DNA of 42,500 nucleotides, from assembly GCA_963575745.1 (NCBI GenBank), contig CAUYUJ010012536.1:272761-315260 (forward strand), given 5' to 3'. Origin of the DNA: Prorocentrum cordatum. Lineage: Eukaryota; Sar; Dinophyceae; Prorocentrales; Prorocentraceae. Shown piece by piece: positions 11,459 through 21,629 of the stretch; position 1 is the first letter of the stretch; the number at the start of each line of letters is the position of its first letter. The notes below the pieces were generated by a model, which did not search any database, was not told the origin of the DNA, and worked only from the letters and a program-made list of their open reading frames with translations. The position numbers were made by a program, and so were the translations under genes.

Positions 11459-12159
11459 AGGTATGGGTACCTTTTCCCCCTGTGCGCCACTGCTCGATCC
11501 TGGGCCGACCCGACGGGCGGGGCGCTCCCCGACCGGCTCCGCGGGGCCCGCGGAGCCCGGCGGCCGCGAGGGCCCGCCGGGGGCGGGCAGCGGCGGAGGC
11601 CGCGGCAGCGAGGCGAGGGCCCTGCGGGCCGCGGGCGGCTTCGGCAGGCCCTTCGGCAGGTCCTTCGGGTCGAAGCCCTTCGTTGGTGAGATTCGAAACC
11701 CCCCCCCCATCCACCGTTTCCTCCTCCTCTCCTCCTCCTCCTCCTCCTCCTCCTCCTCCTCCTCCTCCCCCTCCTCCTCCTCGGTGTCGCCGCCGCCGCC
11801 ACCTCGACACGCGAAGTCGTTTAGTAAACGCGCCCCAAAAAAGGAATCGAACAGGGCAGGCCCTTCGGCGGGTCCTTCGGGTCGAAGCCCTTCGCTGGGA
11901 GCTCACACAACAGCATACAGAACCACTGGCCCCAACGCCCATGCGACATCCATTTTCCCCCGATGTGCAAGCTACAAGCGCGACGGGATGACAGTCCTGC
12001 CAGGCGAGACGGAAGAGCACGAGTTACGACGCCAATGCATCGTCGACCTCACATGGGAACGGCTCTCCAACGACATCGACAACGACAATATACGACTCAA
12101 ACACCCTCACGATAACGAAGACGGTCCTTCGGGTCGAAGCCCCCCTATGAAGAGGCCCA
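11459..12159. repeat. Mosaic of short repeats with a TCC tract
   Basis: Contains a TCC microsatellite (about 11715-11800). A 20-nt word starting GGTCCTTCGGG occurs unchanged at 11659, 11871 and 12123. A segment of about 60 bp beginning GACACGCGAAGTCG at 11806 returns near 12340. No gene recognised. Confidence 0.6.
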
Positions 12160-12303
12160 GGGACACACAAATAAGTACACACAAGAAACAGGATTCTCCA
12201 TGTGCTTCAATATTTGTTCTGAGATTTTCGTCTTCCCCCCCCACTTCCCATATTTTCCCATATCTTCCTGGGGATCGACGATTATTTGTGTCTGTGTGTT
12301 TTT
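12160..12303. mobile_element. ACACAAAT-family TIR element, copy 1
   Basis: Left end GGGACACACAAATAAGTAC; the right end, read on the minus strand, is ACACACAGACACAAATAATC. The interior TTTTCGTCTTCCCCCC and CATATTTTCC match the related insert at 18340-18479. A target duplication is not clear. Confidence 0.55.
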
Positions 12304-12823
12304 CGTCCGTTAAAACATCCCCCTGACCATAACCACCACGACACGCGAAGTCGCTTCGTAAACGCGCCCCCCCCCAAAAAGAATCGAACCGGGCAGGGCT
12401 GTTCCGTAAACGCACGGGGCCGTTCAGTGAACGTCAAGTGTGCGGTCCGGGTGGTTTGTCCTCCCTTGATTCGAATCTCGGAATCGGTTCCACGCAAGAA
12501 CTTCCCTGGGCAAGAGCGGCCTTGGGTGCGCGGCCTGGGGGGGGGCCCTTTTGGGGGCACCGCCAGGCGCACGAAGCCGCTGCTGCCGCATCGCACTCAG
12601 CGATCGGGGGGGGGGCCCAATGGACCCGCACGAAAAGTCACTCCAGCGAAGGGTCACCGTTACGTGCAGCCGACGACATGGGTACGGAAACCATGGGCAC
12701 GAAGGCCGACAGCAATTCGTGCCCATTTTGAACCGGGCCCGAGGACGGTGCCGCGGCGGGCGCTGTCCATCTGAGACACAGTGCCGCCTGCCCAACAGTG
12801 GACGCTGTCGGGTTGGGACAACA
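12304..12823. other. Repeat mosaic downstream of the transporter gene
   Basis: Starts with the second copy of the GACACGCGAAGTCG repeat (about 12340-12402). The remainder is GC-rich with no gene I can support. It presumably contains the 3' end of the minus-strand transporter transcript, but no polyadenylation signal could be identified. Confidence 0.4.
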
Positions 12824-15450
12824 TCAGTTGTTGGGTTTCCGTACCGATTTCGGGCGGCCAGAGTCCTGGTCCACTGGGTAGATCAGCCGGCACTTGTCGG
12901 CGAGCCGTTCGCAGTGGTCCAGCGCGGCGCGGTTGGCGCCCTCCTGGGTGGGGTGGTTCCAAGTGGCCGCCCAGCCACGCGTGTGCATGCCCTTGATCGT
13001 GCCGACGGCGAACGCTTTCTTCTCTGGTCTCTTGAGGAACTCGTTCCAGTTGGCTAGCTGCTTTTTCTTCCATCTCACCTGCTCCACCTCCGCTGGCAGA
13101 GACTCCTTGACCACCCTCGGCTTCAGCTCCTCTGGAGTGTCTGAGATCTCTGCCACGACTAAGGGTGGTGGCGGCCCATACATCTGCTCCGCGACCCACG
13201 GCCCGACTGAGAGGAGAACCAAAGCACCCCAGACTGTCGTGAGCATGCCCGAACGGTTGAAGTCTCGCCTCGTAAGCACAGCGTCTTGCTTCCCCAGATT
13301 CATGGAGGTAGTCAAAGCTGCAACATTGTCGAACGAAGAATGCGAAAATCCCATTCCAAGCGGCACTGCGACGGTGCAGATGAGAGCAACAGTCTGCGCA
13401 GCCTGCACCTTCACGCCGACAGCGATTATCAGCGGCAGAAGAATCACGCCTGACATAGTGTGGCCAAGCAACGTTGACACTGACAAGGTGCCGCAGACCA
13501 GCAAAATCAGCATGCTCCTGAAACGCAGAAACTCGAAGTACGGGTGGTTCACGATCACCTCGGACAAGATGGCTCCGAGACTCGTGTCGCGAACCAAAAA
13601 TGCCATCACATTCGTGCCGCCGACAATAGAGAGCAGGTCCCAGTCGAGCTGCAGGAATTCCTCCCTCATCATGAAGCCACTGCCGAACACGACAACCACA
13701 ACGCACAAAGACAAGATGGCAGGGTGGCCGATTAGCCTCTCCAGCACTGGAGGGAACGCGGTGATCAGCAGCACTGCCACAAGAGCTAACGCCATGAAGA
13801 AGACCTGCGCCGGCGTGAAAGGGTCGTATGATTGTGCTTCAACTGGTAAGTTGTCGTAGAGCTCCGCATCGGTGTAAGTTGACTTGCGTTTCGAAGCCCC
13901 CCGCGCTGAGGGCATCTTCTCGTCCTCGTCCTCGTCCTCGTGAAAGCCCGGCGTGGGGAAGCACATCATGAGCACAGCCCACGAGCCTATCACCGTAATG
14001 GTGGCTACTGGTACTGCGAAGGCTGCCCACTCCGTCGATGTTAGCCGCTTGTCGAAATTACCTAACAAACCCATTGCGACCAAATTAACAGGACTCGATA
14101 TCGGCAACCACGTTGATCCAGCGTTGGATGCAAACGCAACCCCCAAAAGGATACGTTTGGCCACTGGTACGGGAACTGATGTTTTACCGTTCTCCTGATA
14201 GAGGAACACTCGTAACGAAGCAAAAAGCATCAATGATGCAGAATACAAGACAGAAGCAACCGCGGTTGTCCCAAGCATGAGGAGGAGTAGGAACAAACCG
14301 CTCTCTATGGGCACCATCAGCAACAACCATCGAATCATTCGCTGGTCAATGCCGCACTTGGCGAAGATACCATTGGTCACCAGGGCCCCGAGCACCAGAA
14401 AGGAGACGTTCGTGAAGAAATTCGACACGAGCAGGGTGGCTGTCTCGGGGATGCTGCGCTTCTCCCCCAGCACCCCGCAGAGCGTGCCCAGCACCGGCAC
14501 GAGGAGCGAGAGGCAGTAGAGAGGCAAGGCCTCGGCCAGGTTGAGCAGCAGCACCGACGCGAAGAGGACACCGCAGCGCTGAGGCGTGGGCAGGCCGTAG
14601 CGTCGGCACGCCAGCGGGGCCGCCACCGCGGTGATGGCGAAGGCCACGGCCTTCGCGAGGACGCGGAGGCACCTCTTGGGTGACCCAAGAGGGGGTCCAG
14701 CTGAAATGGGGTGGTGCAAGAGGTTTGGGGCAAGTATGCTGCAAATGTATTGCGCCGGAGAATGGTAATGCATGGTACTGCAAAAACGTAGTGCATGGCA
14801 CGCGGGAATCCAGCATTGCAGCTGCGCACCGGAATGTGTTACACGCCCCATAATCTACTGCGGCCCCACATATGTATTTTCACCAAACCTATTGCACCAC
14901 CCCCTCGTCGCTGGATCCCCTTTTGGGTCAACCCGACGCCTGTGGTCCGTGCGGCCCTGCTTCTCGGCCTCCTCGCGCGCGTTGGGGTGGTGCTCCAGGC
15001 CGCGGTCGGAGCTCACGGACCACTGCGAGGCGTCCGACGCGATGCGGGCCCTGCCGTGCAGGGGCCGGCGGTCGGCGCTGGGCTGCCTGCCGAGGCGGCT
15101 GTCGGAGAGCTGCCTGGCGACGTGGCTGTCCAGGGGGTGTCTGCCGAAGAGCTCCGGGTCGTCGGAGGTGAAGAGCCTCGGCCTGACTCGGAGGCTGATA
15201 GACCTAATACCCTGACAAGTCGATCAGCGCATCGGCCGTTTGCGGTTCTCGAGAGGGCTTCGCGGCCGTCATTTCTGCGGGTCCAGATCCGTCGGTTTCA
15301 GTCCTGGGCCGTTTTCACTAAAGGGTGGTTTGCTAAAGAGAGGTCTGTCCACCGCCGACTGACTCCGAGGAGGCCTCGCCCCCTCTGCAGGGCAGGGGGG
15401 TGGCAAGCGAACAAGTCAAGCGCAGACGCTCCAGAGGCGACACGATCCAT
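12824..15450 (-). CDS. SLC13/DASS-family anion transporter (Pho87/Pho90-like), three exons
   Basis: Proposed exons on the minus strand: 15450-15360, 15183-14940 and 14672-12824, giving 727 aa in one frame once the two TIR elements between them are removed. Residues 1-112 are hydrophilic and probably cytosolic. About ten hydrophobic segments follow. Family motifs are NAGSTWLPISSPVN near residue 293 (first re-entrant ligand-binding hairpin) and MGFSHSSFDN near 551 (second), as in the fungal low-affinity phosphate branch of SLC13. An acidic/basic loop (HEDEDEDEK) sits in mid-protein. The last 60 residues are soluble and Cys/Trp-containing and are not part of the normal family. The role is inferred to be sodium- or proton-coupled import of phosphate or a similar anion at a membrane; the substrate is not provable here. 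The start was chosen as the first ATG in frame with exon 2. Exon 1 is the least certain part. Confidence 0.8.
14676..14934 (-). mobile_element. GACCCAA-family TIR element forming transporter intron 2
   Basis: The ends are inverted copies of about 50 bp: GACCCAAGAGGGGGTCCAGC at the left, GACCCAAAAGGGGATCCAGC on the other strand at the right; both continue into GGTGGTGCAA and AGGTTTGG. Flanks GGCACCTC (14668-14675) and GACGCCTG (14935-14942) are a weak 8-bp duplication. On the coding strand the junctions can be read as CACAG/GCGTC and AAGAG/GTGCC. That is a GC-AG intron with G after the acceptor, a splice-site pattern known from dinoflagellates, and it keeps the frame. Confidence 0.75.
15192..15359 (-). 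mobile_element. GGTGGACAG-family TIR element forming transporter intron 1, copy 2
   Basis: Homologous over its length to 10633-10807 but inverted (shared words include GGTTTGCTAAAGAGAGGTCTG and CGGCCGTCATTT). Flanks TGACTCGG (15184-15191) and TGACTCCG (15360-15367) match at 7 of 8 bases. The left end has lost a few bases. Removing the element plus one flank joins exon 1 to exon 2 in frame, but no GT/GC/GA-AG pair coincides with that junction. Confidence 0.75.
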
Positions 15451-15534
15451 GCCGCGAGCTGCCCCAGTTCAGCGCGAATGCATTTGAAGACTCTCTGGTT
15501 CGGGCGAGCGGTTCTAATCTACATTCGGCTGCCA

Positions 15535-15578
15535 GACATTCTCATCATCATTATCATCACCATTATCAGCATCATCAC

Positions 15579-15622
<44 letters not shown>

Positions 15623-16079
15623 GCATCATCATCGTCAACAACAACATCCTCCTCCTCGTCATCATTCTCAAATTCATCCTGATCCTCCTCCTCATCATAG
15701 TCACCATGACCACCAACATCATCATTAGCATCAGCGTCAGCTTCAGCGTTAACATCGTCCTGTTCCTCATCGTCACCACCATCATCACAAACATCATCAT
15801 TATCATCCTCGCCATCCGCGTCATCATCATCACCACCACTACCATCACCATCGCCATAACCATTACGATCGTCATCATCATCACCACGACCACAATCATC
15901 ATCACGATCATCATCGCAGCCAGCGTCATCACCATCACCACCACAATCACCATCACCATAACCATTACGATCGTCAACATCACCATCACCACCACTATCA
16001 TGATCACCATCAGCATCACCATCACAATCACAATCATCAGAATCACCACCATCACCATCACCATCACCATCACCATCAC

Positions 16080-16115
<36 letters not shown>

Positions 16116-16590
16116 AATCGTGATCATCGTCATCAGCATCATCATCATCATCACCATCATCGTCATCATCATCATCAGCAGCAGCATCAGCATCAGCATC
16201 ACCATCAGCATCATCATCAGCATCATCATCAGCATCATCATCATCGTCATCATCGTCATCATCAGCATCAGCATCAGCATCATCATCATCATCAGCATCA
16301 TCATCATCAGCATCAGCATCAGCATCAGCATCAGTATCATCATCATCATCGTCATCAGCATCATCAGCATCAGCCTCATCATCATCATCATCATCATCAT
16401 CAGCATAAGCATCATCATCATCAGAATCACCATCATCATCATCCTCACCATCATCAACAATATCATCATCATCATCACCATCACCATCACCATCACCATC
16501 ACCATCATCCATCACCATCACCAGCATCATCATCAGCATCAGCATCAGCATCAGCATCAGCATCAGCATCAGCATCAGCATCAGCATCAG

Positions 16591-16661
<71 letters not shown>

Positions 16662-16672
16662 ATCTGTGACGA
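15535..16672. repeat. 1.1-kb CAT/ATC microsatellite
   Basis: Nearly continuous ATC trinucleotides with ACC, AGC and GTC variants. There are blocks of CATCAG near 16180-16330 and 16525-16590, and pure CAT at 16590-16665. Open in all frames (poly-Asp on minus), which is a property of the repeat and not evidence of a gene. Confidence 0.95.
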
Positions 16673-17002
16673 TTTGAATCAAGGCCGATGAGGGTTCCAG
16701 AGACCGCGAGTCCCCTGGCGGTTTCAAGCGGTAGGACCGCTCTGGTGCCGAGGGCCAGCGATTCAGCGCATTCAATCTCGAGGTCTCGACTTCGTTCCAC
16801 GTCTCCCATATCCTGCCGCGCAGGGCGGCCACGGCACCGGCTTCTCCGAGTCTGGGAGGTGGCGACGGCACCGGCGGTGACTGCGGTGGCGGAGGCAGTC
16901 GGCGTGGCGGAGCTCGGAGTCCACGGCGGCGCCAGCCGTGGGTGCGGCTTGCCCCCCCGTGCCTTGACGGCTGCAGCCGCGGCGGCGGACGGGCGCAGAC
17001 TG
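16673..17002. other. Unassigned sequence before the LINE remnant
   Basis: GC-rich and open on both strands, with no domain recognised. It may include the decayed 5' part of the LINE, whose first recognisable part begins near 17266. Confidence 0.3.
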
Positions 17003-17319
17003 CCAGGCCCAGGAGCTGGGGCCAAGGAGGCAGCGGCGGCGGCGGGGCCGAGGCCTGCAGCGCGGGCGCGGCCGCAAGAAACCTTCGCAGGAAGTCCAAC
17101 CCTGGGAGCCCGTGCGCGAGGTGCACCTGAGGGGAAGCCTGGAGCACCCTGAACGCACCAGCTCCTCGGACGGCCGCGGGAGGTCGCCGCGCAGCGCGCG
17201 GAGCAAAGAAACCCAGGGCACCCTGACGAAAAGCAGATGGTTTCTTGATGCGCGCCCCTACTGCACCAGGCCCAGGAGCTGGGGTCATGGAGGCAGAAGC
17301 GGCGGCGGGGCCAAGGCCT
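17003..17319. mobile_element. CAGTG-family TIR element inside a 54-bp direct repeat
   Basis: The central 209 bp (17057-17265) begin GCAGCGCGGGCGCG and end CGCGCCCCTACTGC; AAGAAACC lies just inside each inverted end. It is homologous to 28056-28266. It sits exactly between two 54-bp direct repeats, 17003-17056 and 17266-17319, about 90% identical and starting CCAGGCCCAGGAGCTGGGG. Confidence 0.7.
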
Positions 17320-18105
17320 ACTTCCAGAACGACGAGTGCGGCAAGTGGCTCTGGGCAGATCGGCTGGAGGGCGCTGGCCACAAGTGCACGTGCGGCGGTT
17401 CGGCATGGGGGTCAACGGCTCCTGGCGAGCACAAGCCCGGCAGCTACAGCGGCGACTACAGCAACAGCTACTACGAGAATGGCACCCCTGGCGCTTCCAT
17501 CCATGCGCTCGAGATGACGGCGCAGCTCAGCACAGGGGACGACAACAAGCGTATAGAGGTATTAGAGGGGGCGCTCAACATCTTGGCGCCGAAGCCTGCA
17601 GGAAGAGGAGCTCAGCAACCGATCCCTGGATCTCTGGCGGCACTCCGAGCAGCAGAGGACGCCGCACAGACGGCCACACGCAAGCAGCAGAAGGCATACC
17701 GTCGGCGAGAGTGGCTTCGTGCGGAGCTCGAGCAAGCTGAGAAGGACTTCATGCACCGCTCGGTGGAGGTCTCACAGGCGGAGGATCACATCAAGGAGGA
17801 GCTGCCATGTCATCCACTCGTGACTGACTCAGCCAGCATGTGAAGGTGGAGGAAGCAAGCCCAGGCTACACATCGCCACGCTGCTTGGCGACGGCGGCCT
17901 GGAGGTTGACACGGGCGAACTTATCGCCCTGGACGAATGCGAGAGCGTGGTCCCGGCCGACGACGCCAAGGAGCTGGAGAAGCCCAAAGCCGACGTCGTC
18001 AAGGAGGCGAAGGCAGCGGCCAAGCAGGCCCTCGAGTCAGCGGCGGAGGAGCTCAAGGAGCAGACGTCGGCGCAGCAGGCATGGCTCGACGAGCTGCGGA
18101 AGTAG
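17270..18105 (+). pseudogene. LINE ORF1-like zinc-finger and coiled-coil region
   Basis: A glycine-rich start is followed by CGKWLWADRL and CTCGGSAWG, a C-x(n)-C-x-C arrangement suggesting a small zinc-binding unit. Next comes a charged Ala/Glu/Arg-rich coiled coil (AEDAAQTATRKQQKAYRRRE). The frame is open to the TGA at 17841. The coiled-coil character resumes in a different frame from 17853 to the TAG at 18103 (EAKAAAKQALESAAEELKEQ), so there is one frameshift. It was probably the RNA-binding part of the LINE. Confidence 0.55.
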
Positions 18106-18339
18106 AGGTAAAAGAAGAGGAGGAAGAGGAGAGAGGTCGAGGAGGCCAAGCCGCAGGGCGAGGCAGCACGAGCAGGAGATGCAGTGCCTGGCGGAGTGCC
18201 CACACTGGCGACGTCGGCGGCGGCCACATCGTCGGCAAGCGGGGGCCACGCCCGCAGGCGGCAGTGGAGCAGAGGCGGAGGTCGGCAGCGAGCGTGAAGA
18301 GGAGAAGCTGAAGAGAAAGGATACGATTGAAGGGGCCCT

Positions 18340-18479
18340 GGGACAGACAAATGAATACACACGATTAACAGAATTCCCCACCTTTTCCATATTTTCTGGG
18401 TTTTCGTCTTCCCCCCACTACCTATAGTTCTCCATATTTTCCTGGGCGTCGACGATTGATTGTGTCTGTGTGCTTTTTT
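18340..18479. mobile_element. ACACAAAT-family TIR element, copy 2
   Basis: Left end GGGACAGACAAATGAATACAC; right end on the minus strand ACACAGACACAATCAATCG. The interior TTTTCGTCTTCCCCCC and TCCATATTTTCCTGGG match 12160-12303. It lies inside the LINE remnant. No clear target duplication. Confidence 0.55.
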
Positions 18480-20289
18480 CCCTCCTGAACGATGGAGGCT
18501 ATGGTGCTGGCAGCAAGGGCGAAGGGCAGCGGCAGTAAGGGCATGCAGCATTCAGGGGGGCAGCGACACCATCTCCATGCAGGGCATGCCGTCGTGGGGG
18601 CCACTCAAGAAGACGCTAGACAACCTAAATAGTTGTGTGGTGGCATTCCTCAAGAAGCACGTGGGGAGCTCGGGCAGAAACGAGATCTTGCAATTCATGG
18701 ATCTGCATGGATAGAAGTCGGTAGTGACGCCAACAGAGATGGGCAAGCGCAGCGAGCTTGCAGGAGGGATCGTCGCAGCGGGCAGGTCACACTACTCACT
18801 GATGACCTTGAGGCACCTGGCGGCGAAGCCGACGCAAGCAGTTGGGCTTAGGCAGCTGGGCAGCGACTGGACGGCAGGACCCATTGACGTCAAGGGCCTC
18901 GCAGTGCTGACCTGGAGGTGGGAGAGGTGAACGGTGATGATCATTGGCACCCGCCCCGCATCATCCACCGGCACGCGGCGCGAGAGCGTGAAGCCAAGAG
19001 CGAGGATCGCATCGCCGGTGCGAGGCCACAGCGGGGCCGTGGGCGGGGACTGGCGACGGGAGCGTGGAGCCGCAGCGGCTGCAGGAGGCGTGGCGGCGAG
19101 GCCTGCGTGCGCGCGGAGGGGCGCACGCCGGAGGGCGTCACGCGCATCTGCGCGCGGAGCCCTGCGAGGACGCTGGACTGCGCGGTCTGCTCGAGGCCAC
19201 TCCTGACCTAGCTCGGCCGCGTCTGCGCGGATCTGTTTTGCCCTGGAGATCACCGCGGAGTGCGAGTGCACTTGCGAGGTGAAGCGGAGGCAGCAGTGCA
19301 GAGGGCCCTGCGCCTGCCGAAGCCCGTCCACTTGCCGAGCGTGCCCAAGCGGACGGCCGACCCCAACGGCAAGCGGTCGCGGACGAAGACGGAATAGGAG
19401 GTCAACCAGGCCATGAGGGAAGCCGAGCTGGCCAGCCAGCCAACTGGGCATTTCTCCCTCCGAGAACCATGAGGGCGGCGAGCTGCCATGATCTGCCCGG
19501 GATCTGCCACGGAGGACCACTTCGGCGACTTCGAGACGAGCGACGCGGAGGAGGACCTGGACGCCTACGGGGAGTTCGAGGCGCAAGAGACGAAGAATGC
19601 AGAGAAGGACACTGGCGAGATGTTCGACCTGAACGAGAGCGAGAAGGACGCTTTCTGGCAGGTGAAGTTCGAGACGGCGGTGAAGCATGACCGCAAGTCG
19701 CGCCACTGCAGCACGTGAAGGACACAACGGCGTACCAGTTCGAGGCCGCCGCGTCGAGGGAGCTCGGCAGCAGGTGCGGCGAATGGGTGCACGCGGTAGA
19801 GCATTTCTACGTCGCGATGCTGCGGATCGAGCCGAAGGACCGGAGAAGCTGAACTTCAACCTCATTGCCGTCAGGCTCGGGATCGACGTCGGGGCTGACT
19901 GGGGCATCATCCAATGACGGCGAAGCAGAAGAGGACGTGGAGGACAGCGTCGAGCGAGATCAATACTATGAACAGCGCGCAGTTGCAGCAATTGGGTGTG
20001 GCAGCGCTCACCACGGCGAAGCAGGGAAAGCGCGCAAAGGTCAGGGAGGCTCTGATCGGCTATACCAACTGGGCACAGGGACAGGAGGCAATTGGTGCAG
20101 TGAAGCTGCATCGCAAAACAATGGACCAGCCAAGGTGCGACAACGAGAACCGCGGCAATGGACATCAGACGTACAGCATGGTGGAATACATGGACGCGGA
20201 GGGGGCGCATCGGAAGAAGAAGTGGACGAGCTCGACACCGAGGGCCCAGTTGGTCAGCGCGCCCGGCCGTACGAGGGAGGCGGCCATGG
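18480..20289 (+). pseudogene. Central LINE region, no endonuclease motif readable
   Basis: Plus-strand open pieces alternate between frames: 18508-18714, 18724-18930, 19488-19718, 19715-19850 and 19914-20399. They are rich in Glu/Lys and have gene-like composition but are separated by stops. Position between ORF1-like and RT parts suggests decayed endonuclease and linker sequence. The long minus-strand frame over the same interval reads as Arg/Pro/Leu-rich shadow. Confidence 0.4.
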
Positions 20290-20489
20290 AAGATGACTGG
20301 GTGCCCATCATCACGGAAACGCTGGACAGCGCCATCCACACGATGTCGAAAAGCAAAGCGAAGGGCGTGGAGCAGATGGGGGCGCCGGCTTGCAAGTAGT
20401 TGACGCCGAGCGCGCGCGAGCAGCTGCGGCAGCTGATCGAAAACGTCGAGAGCTCGGGAGCATGGCCTTGGCGGCTGCTCATCTCGCTG

Positions 20490-20760
20490 GTGAGTTCGGG
20501 GATCTTCTGACCCGGTCAATCCAGACCTGGGTCAGCAGGACACCAAAAACTGCAATGCAAGAAACAACAAAAACTGCAACGCAGGTCTTATCAAGCCAGG
20601 TCAACCAATGTGCGCGGCCGCCTCGCGGCCACGAGCGGCTCGCTAACCCGGGTCAGCCAGAAGGGGTCTTCGCAGGATCCTGCAGGATCTGGTGCCCTGG
20701 CTGACCCCCGTTTGCATGGACCCCCGTCTCTCGAGCCCCGAGGAGTTGGCTGAGAAAGAG
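20490..20760. mobile_element. Probable insert within the RT, hairpin-rich
   Basis: The RT reading stops after ISLV at 20490 and resumes with RALGLLP at about 20777. Between them are CTGACCCGG and CCTGGGTCAG (20507-20536), GGGTCAGCCAG (about 20650) and CTGGCTGACCC (about 20697), which pair with each other, plus a 40-bp piece shared with 8149-8190. Exact ends and target duplication could not be fixed. Confidence 0.45.
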
Positions 20761-20828
20761 GGCCGGTGTGGACCGAGCCTTGGGGCTCCTACCAGAAGTG
20801 GTGAAGCGATGGTCCAAGGTGCGCAGTA

Positions 20829-21036
20829 AGTAATGCGGGATGACGATGATAAAACAATGAGGGGGCAACGATTCAAAAAACAGTTTTCTGTCATTTCTGC
20901 ATAATTTTCTGACTGGAGGAGAACGATGAATCAAAAAGAATAGTGTTCCAGCCCGCGGCCGGTTTTTTCTAATCGTCATCCCAGGCGCCGCCGCGTGAAC
21001 ACGACCCCAGGTCATTTATTAATCGTCATCCTCCAT
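20829..21036. mobile_element. GGATGACGAT-family TIR element within the RT
   Basis: GGATGACGAT near the left end (about 20839) faces two inverted copies, near 20975 and near 21025 at the right end. It separates SKVR from NEWVKAMAGKWG in the RT reading. No ORF. Target duplication unclear. Confidence 0.5.
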
Positions 21037-21194
21037 TACACAAACGAGTGGGTGAAGGCGATGGCAGGCAAGTGGGGCGCGGCCATCGCGGGCAACGGCG
21101 CGCGGAAGGAGGCCCTGATGCGGTGGACTGCCGGCGAGGTCCTCCAGTGGGCGCCGCAGAAGATCTGCGCGGCCACGGTGTTTTGGGACTTGGC

Positions 21195-21383
21195 TTCCGT
21201 CGGGCCTGTCCCCCTACAGGGGGATTTGCGACGAACATTTGTTTTTTTTTAAAAAAAAAGAAAGAAAAAACACTCAAAACACACTCTCAAATTGGTAAAA
21301 ATACGAAATAAAAAAAAGTCCCCTGACTATTTTTTGACTATTTTTTTGAATCTTCCTCCTGAAGAGGGACAGGCCCGACTTCA
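21195..21383 (+). mobile_element. GTCGGGC-family TIR element, copy C1
   Basis: TTCC-GTCGGGC at the left, GCCCGAC-TTCA at the right; TIR about 26 bp, itself containing a CCTGT/ACAGG hairpin. Flanks GACTTGGC (21187-21194) and GACCTGGC (21384-21391), 7 of 8 identical. Taking out the element and one flank joins FWD to LAEFCE in frame. Interior has long A runs. Confidence 0.9.
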
Positions 21384-21476
21384 GACCTGGCGGAGTTCTG
21401 CGAGGCCTCGGCGCCAGTGCTGACCTCGGACGAGGGGCTCCGGCTCGGGCTGCCAGCGCGCACTCTGCACCTGGAG

Positions 21477-21629
21477 TTCGGTCGGGCGGATCCCCCTACG
21501 GGGCGATCTCGAGCGTAAAAAAAACAAAAAATACTCCACAATGGCAGAAACAATAATCAAAAAATAGTCCCCCGACTATTTTTGACTATTTTTGAATATT
21601 CCTCCTGTAGAGGGACAGGCCCGACTTCA
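21477..21629 (+). mobile_element. GTCGGGC-family TIR element, copy C2
   Basis: TTCG-GTCGGGC at the left, GCCCGAC-TTCA at the right, with a perfect 8-bp duplication ACCTGGAG (21469-21476 and 21630-21637). Interior GACTATTTTTGAATATTCCTC near the right end. The left TIR is partly changed (GGATCCCCCTACGG). Without it the RT reads TLHLEMLSHL. Confidence 0.92.

Noticed and set aside
14673-14851. Extension of the transporter frame upstream to an ATG at 14851
   Set aside because: This part lies inside the TIR element. The spliced reading through exons 2 and 1 is better supported.
17060-17265. Conserved minus-strand peptide shared with 28056-28266 (GARIKKPSAF ... GLDFLR)
   Set aside because: The two segments are copies of the same TIR element. 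Peptide similarity follows from DNA similarity, and no frame shows selection I can judge.
15514-17415. A 633-codon minus-strand frame rich in Asp
   Set aside because: It is the CAT microsatellite read in one frame, with unrelated sequence at both ends. All frames of the repeat are open.
20487-20500. GTGAGT directly after the RT reading ISLV, resembling an intron donor
   Set aside because: No matching acceptor could be tied to the resumption of the RT frame, and the interval contains hairpin repeats, so an insertion is at least as likely.
18792-20519. A 575-codon minus-strand frame over the middle of the LINE
   Set aside because: Arg/Pro/Leu-rich composition typical of the reverse of GC-rich coding sequence. 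The plus strand carries the recognisable RT start at 20290-20490.
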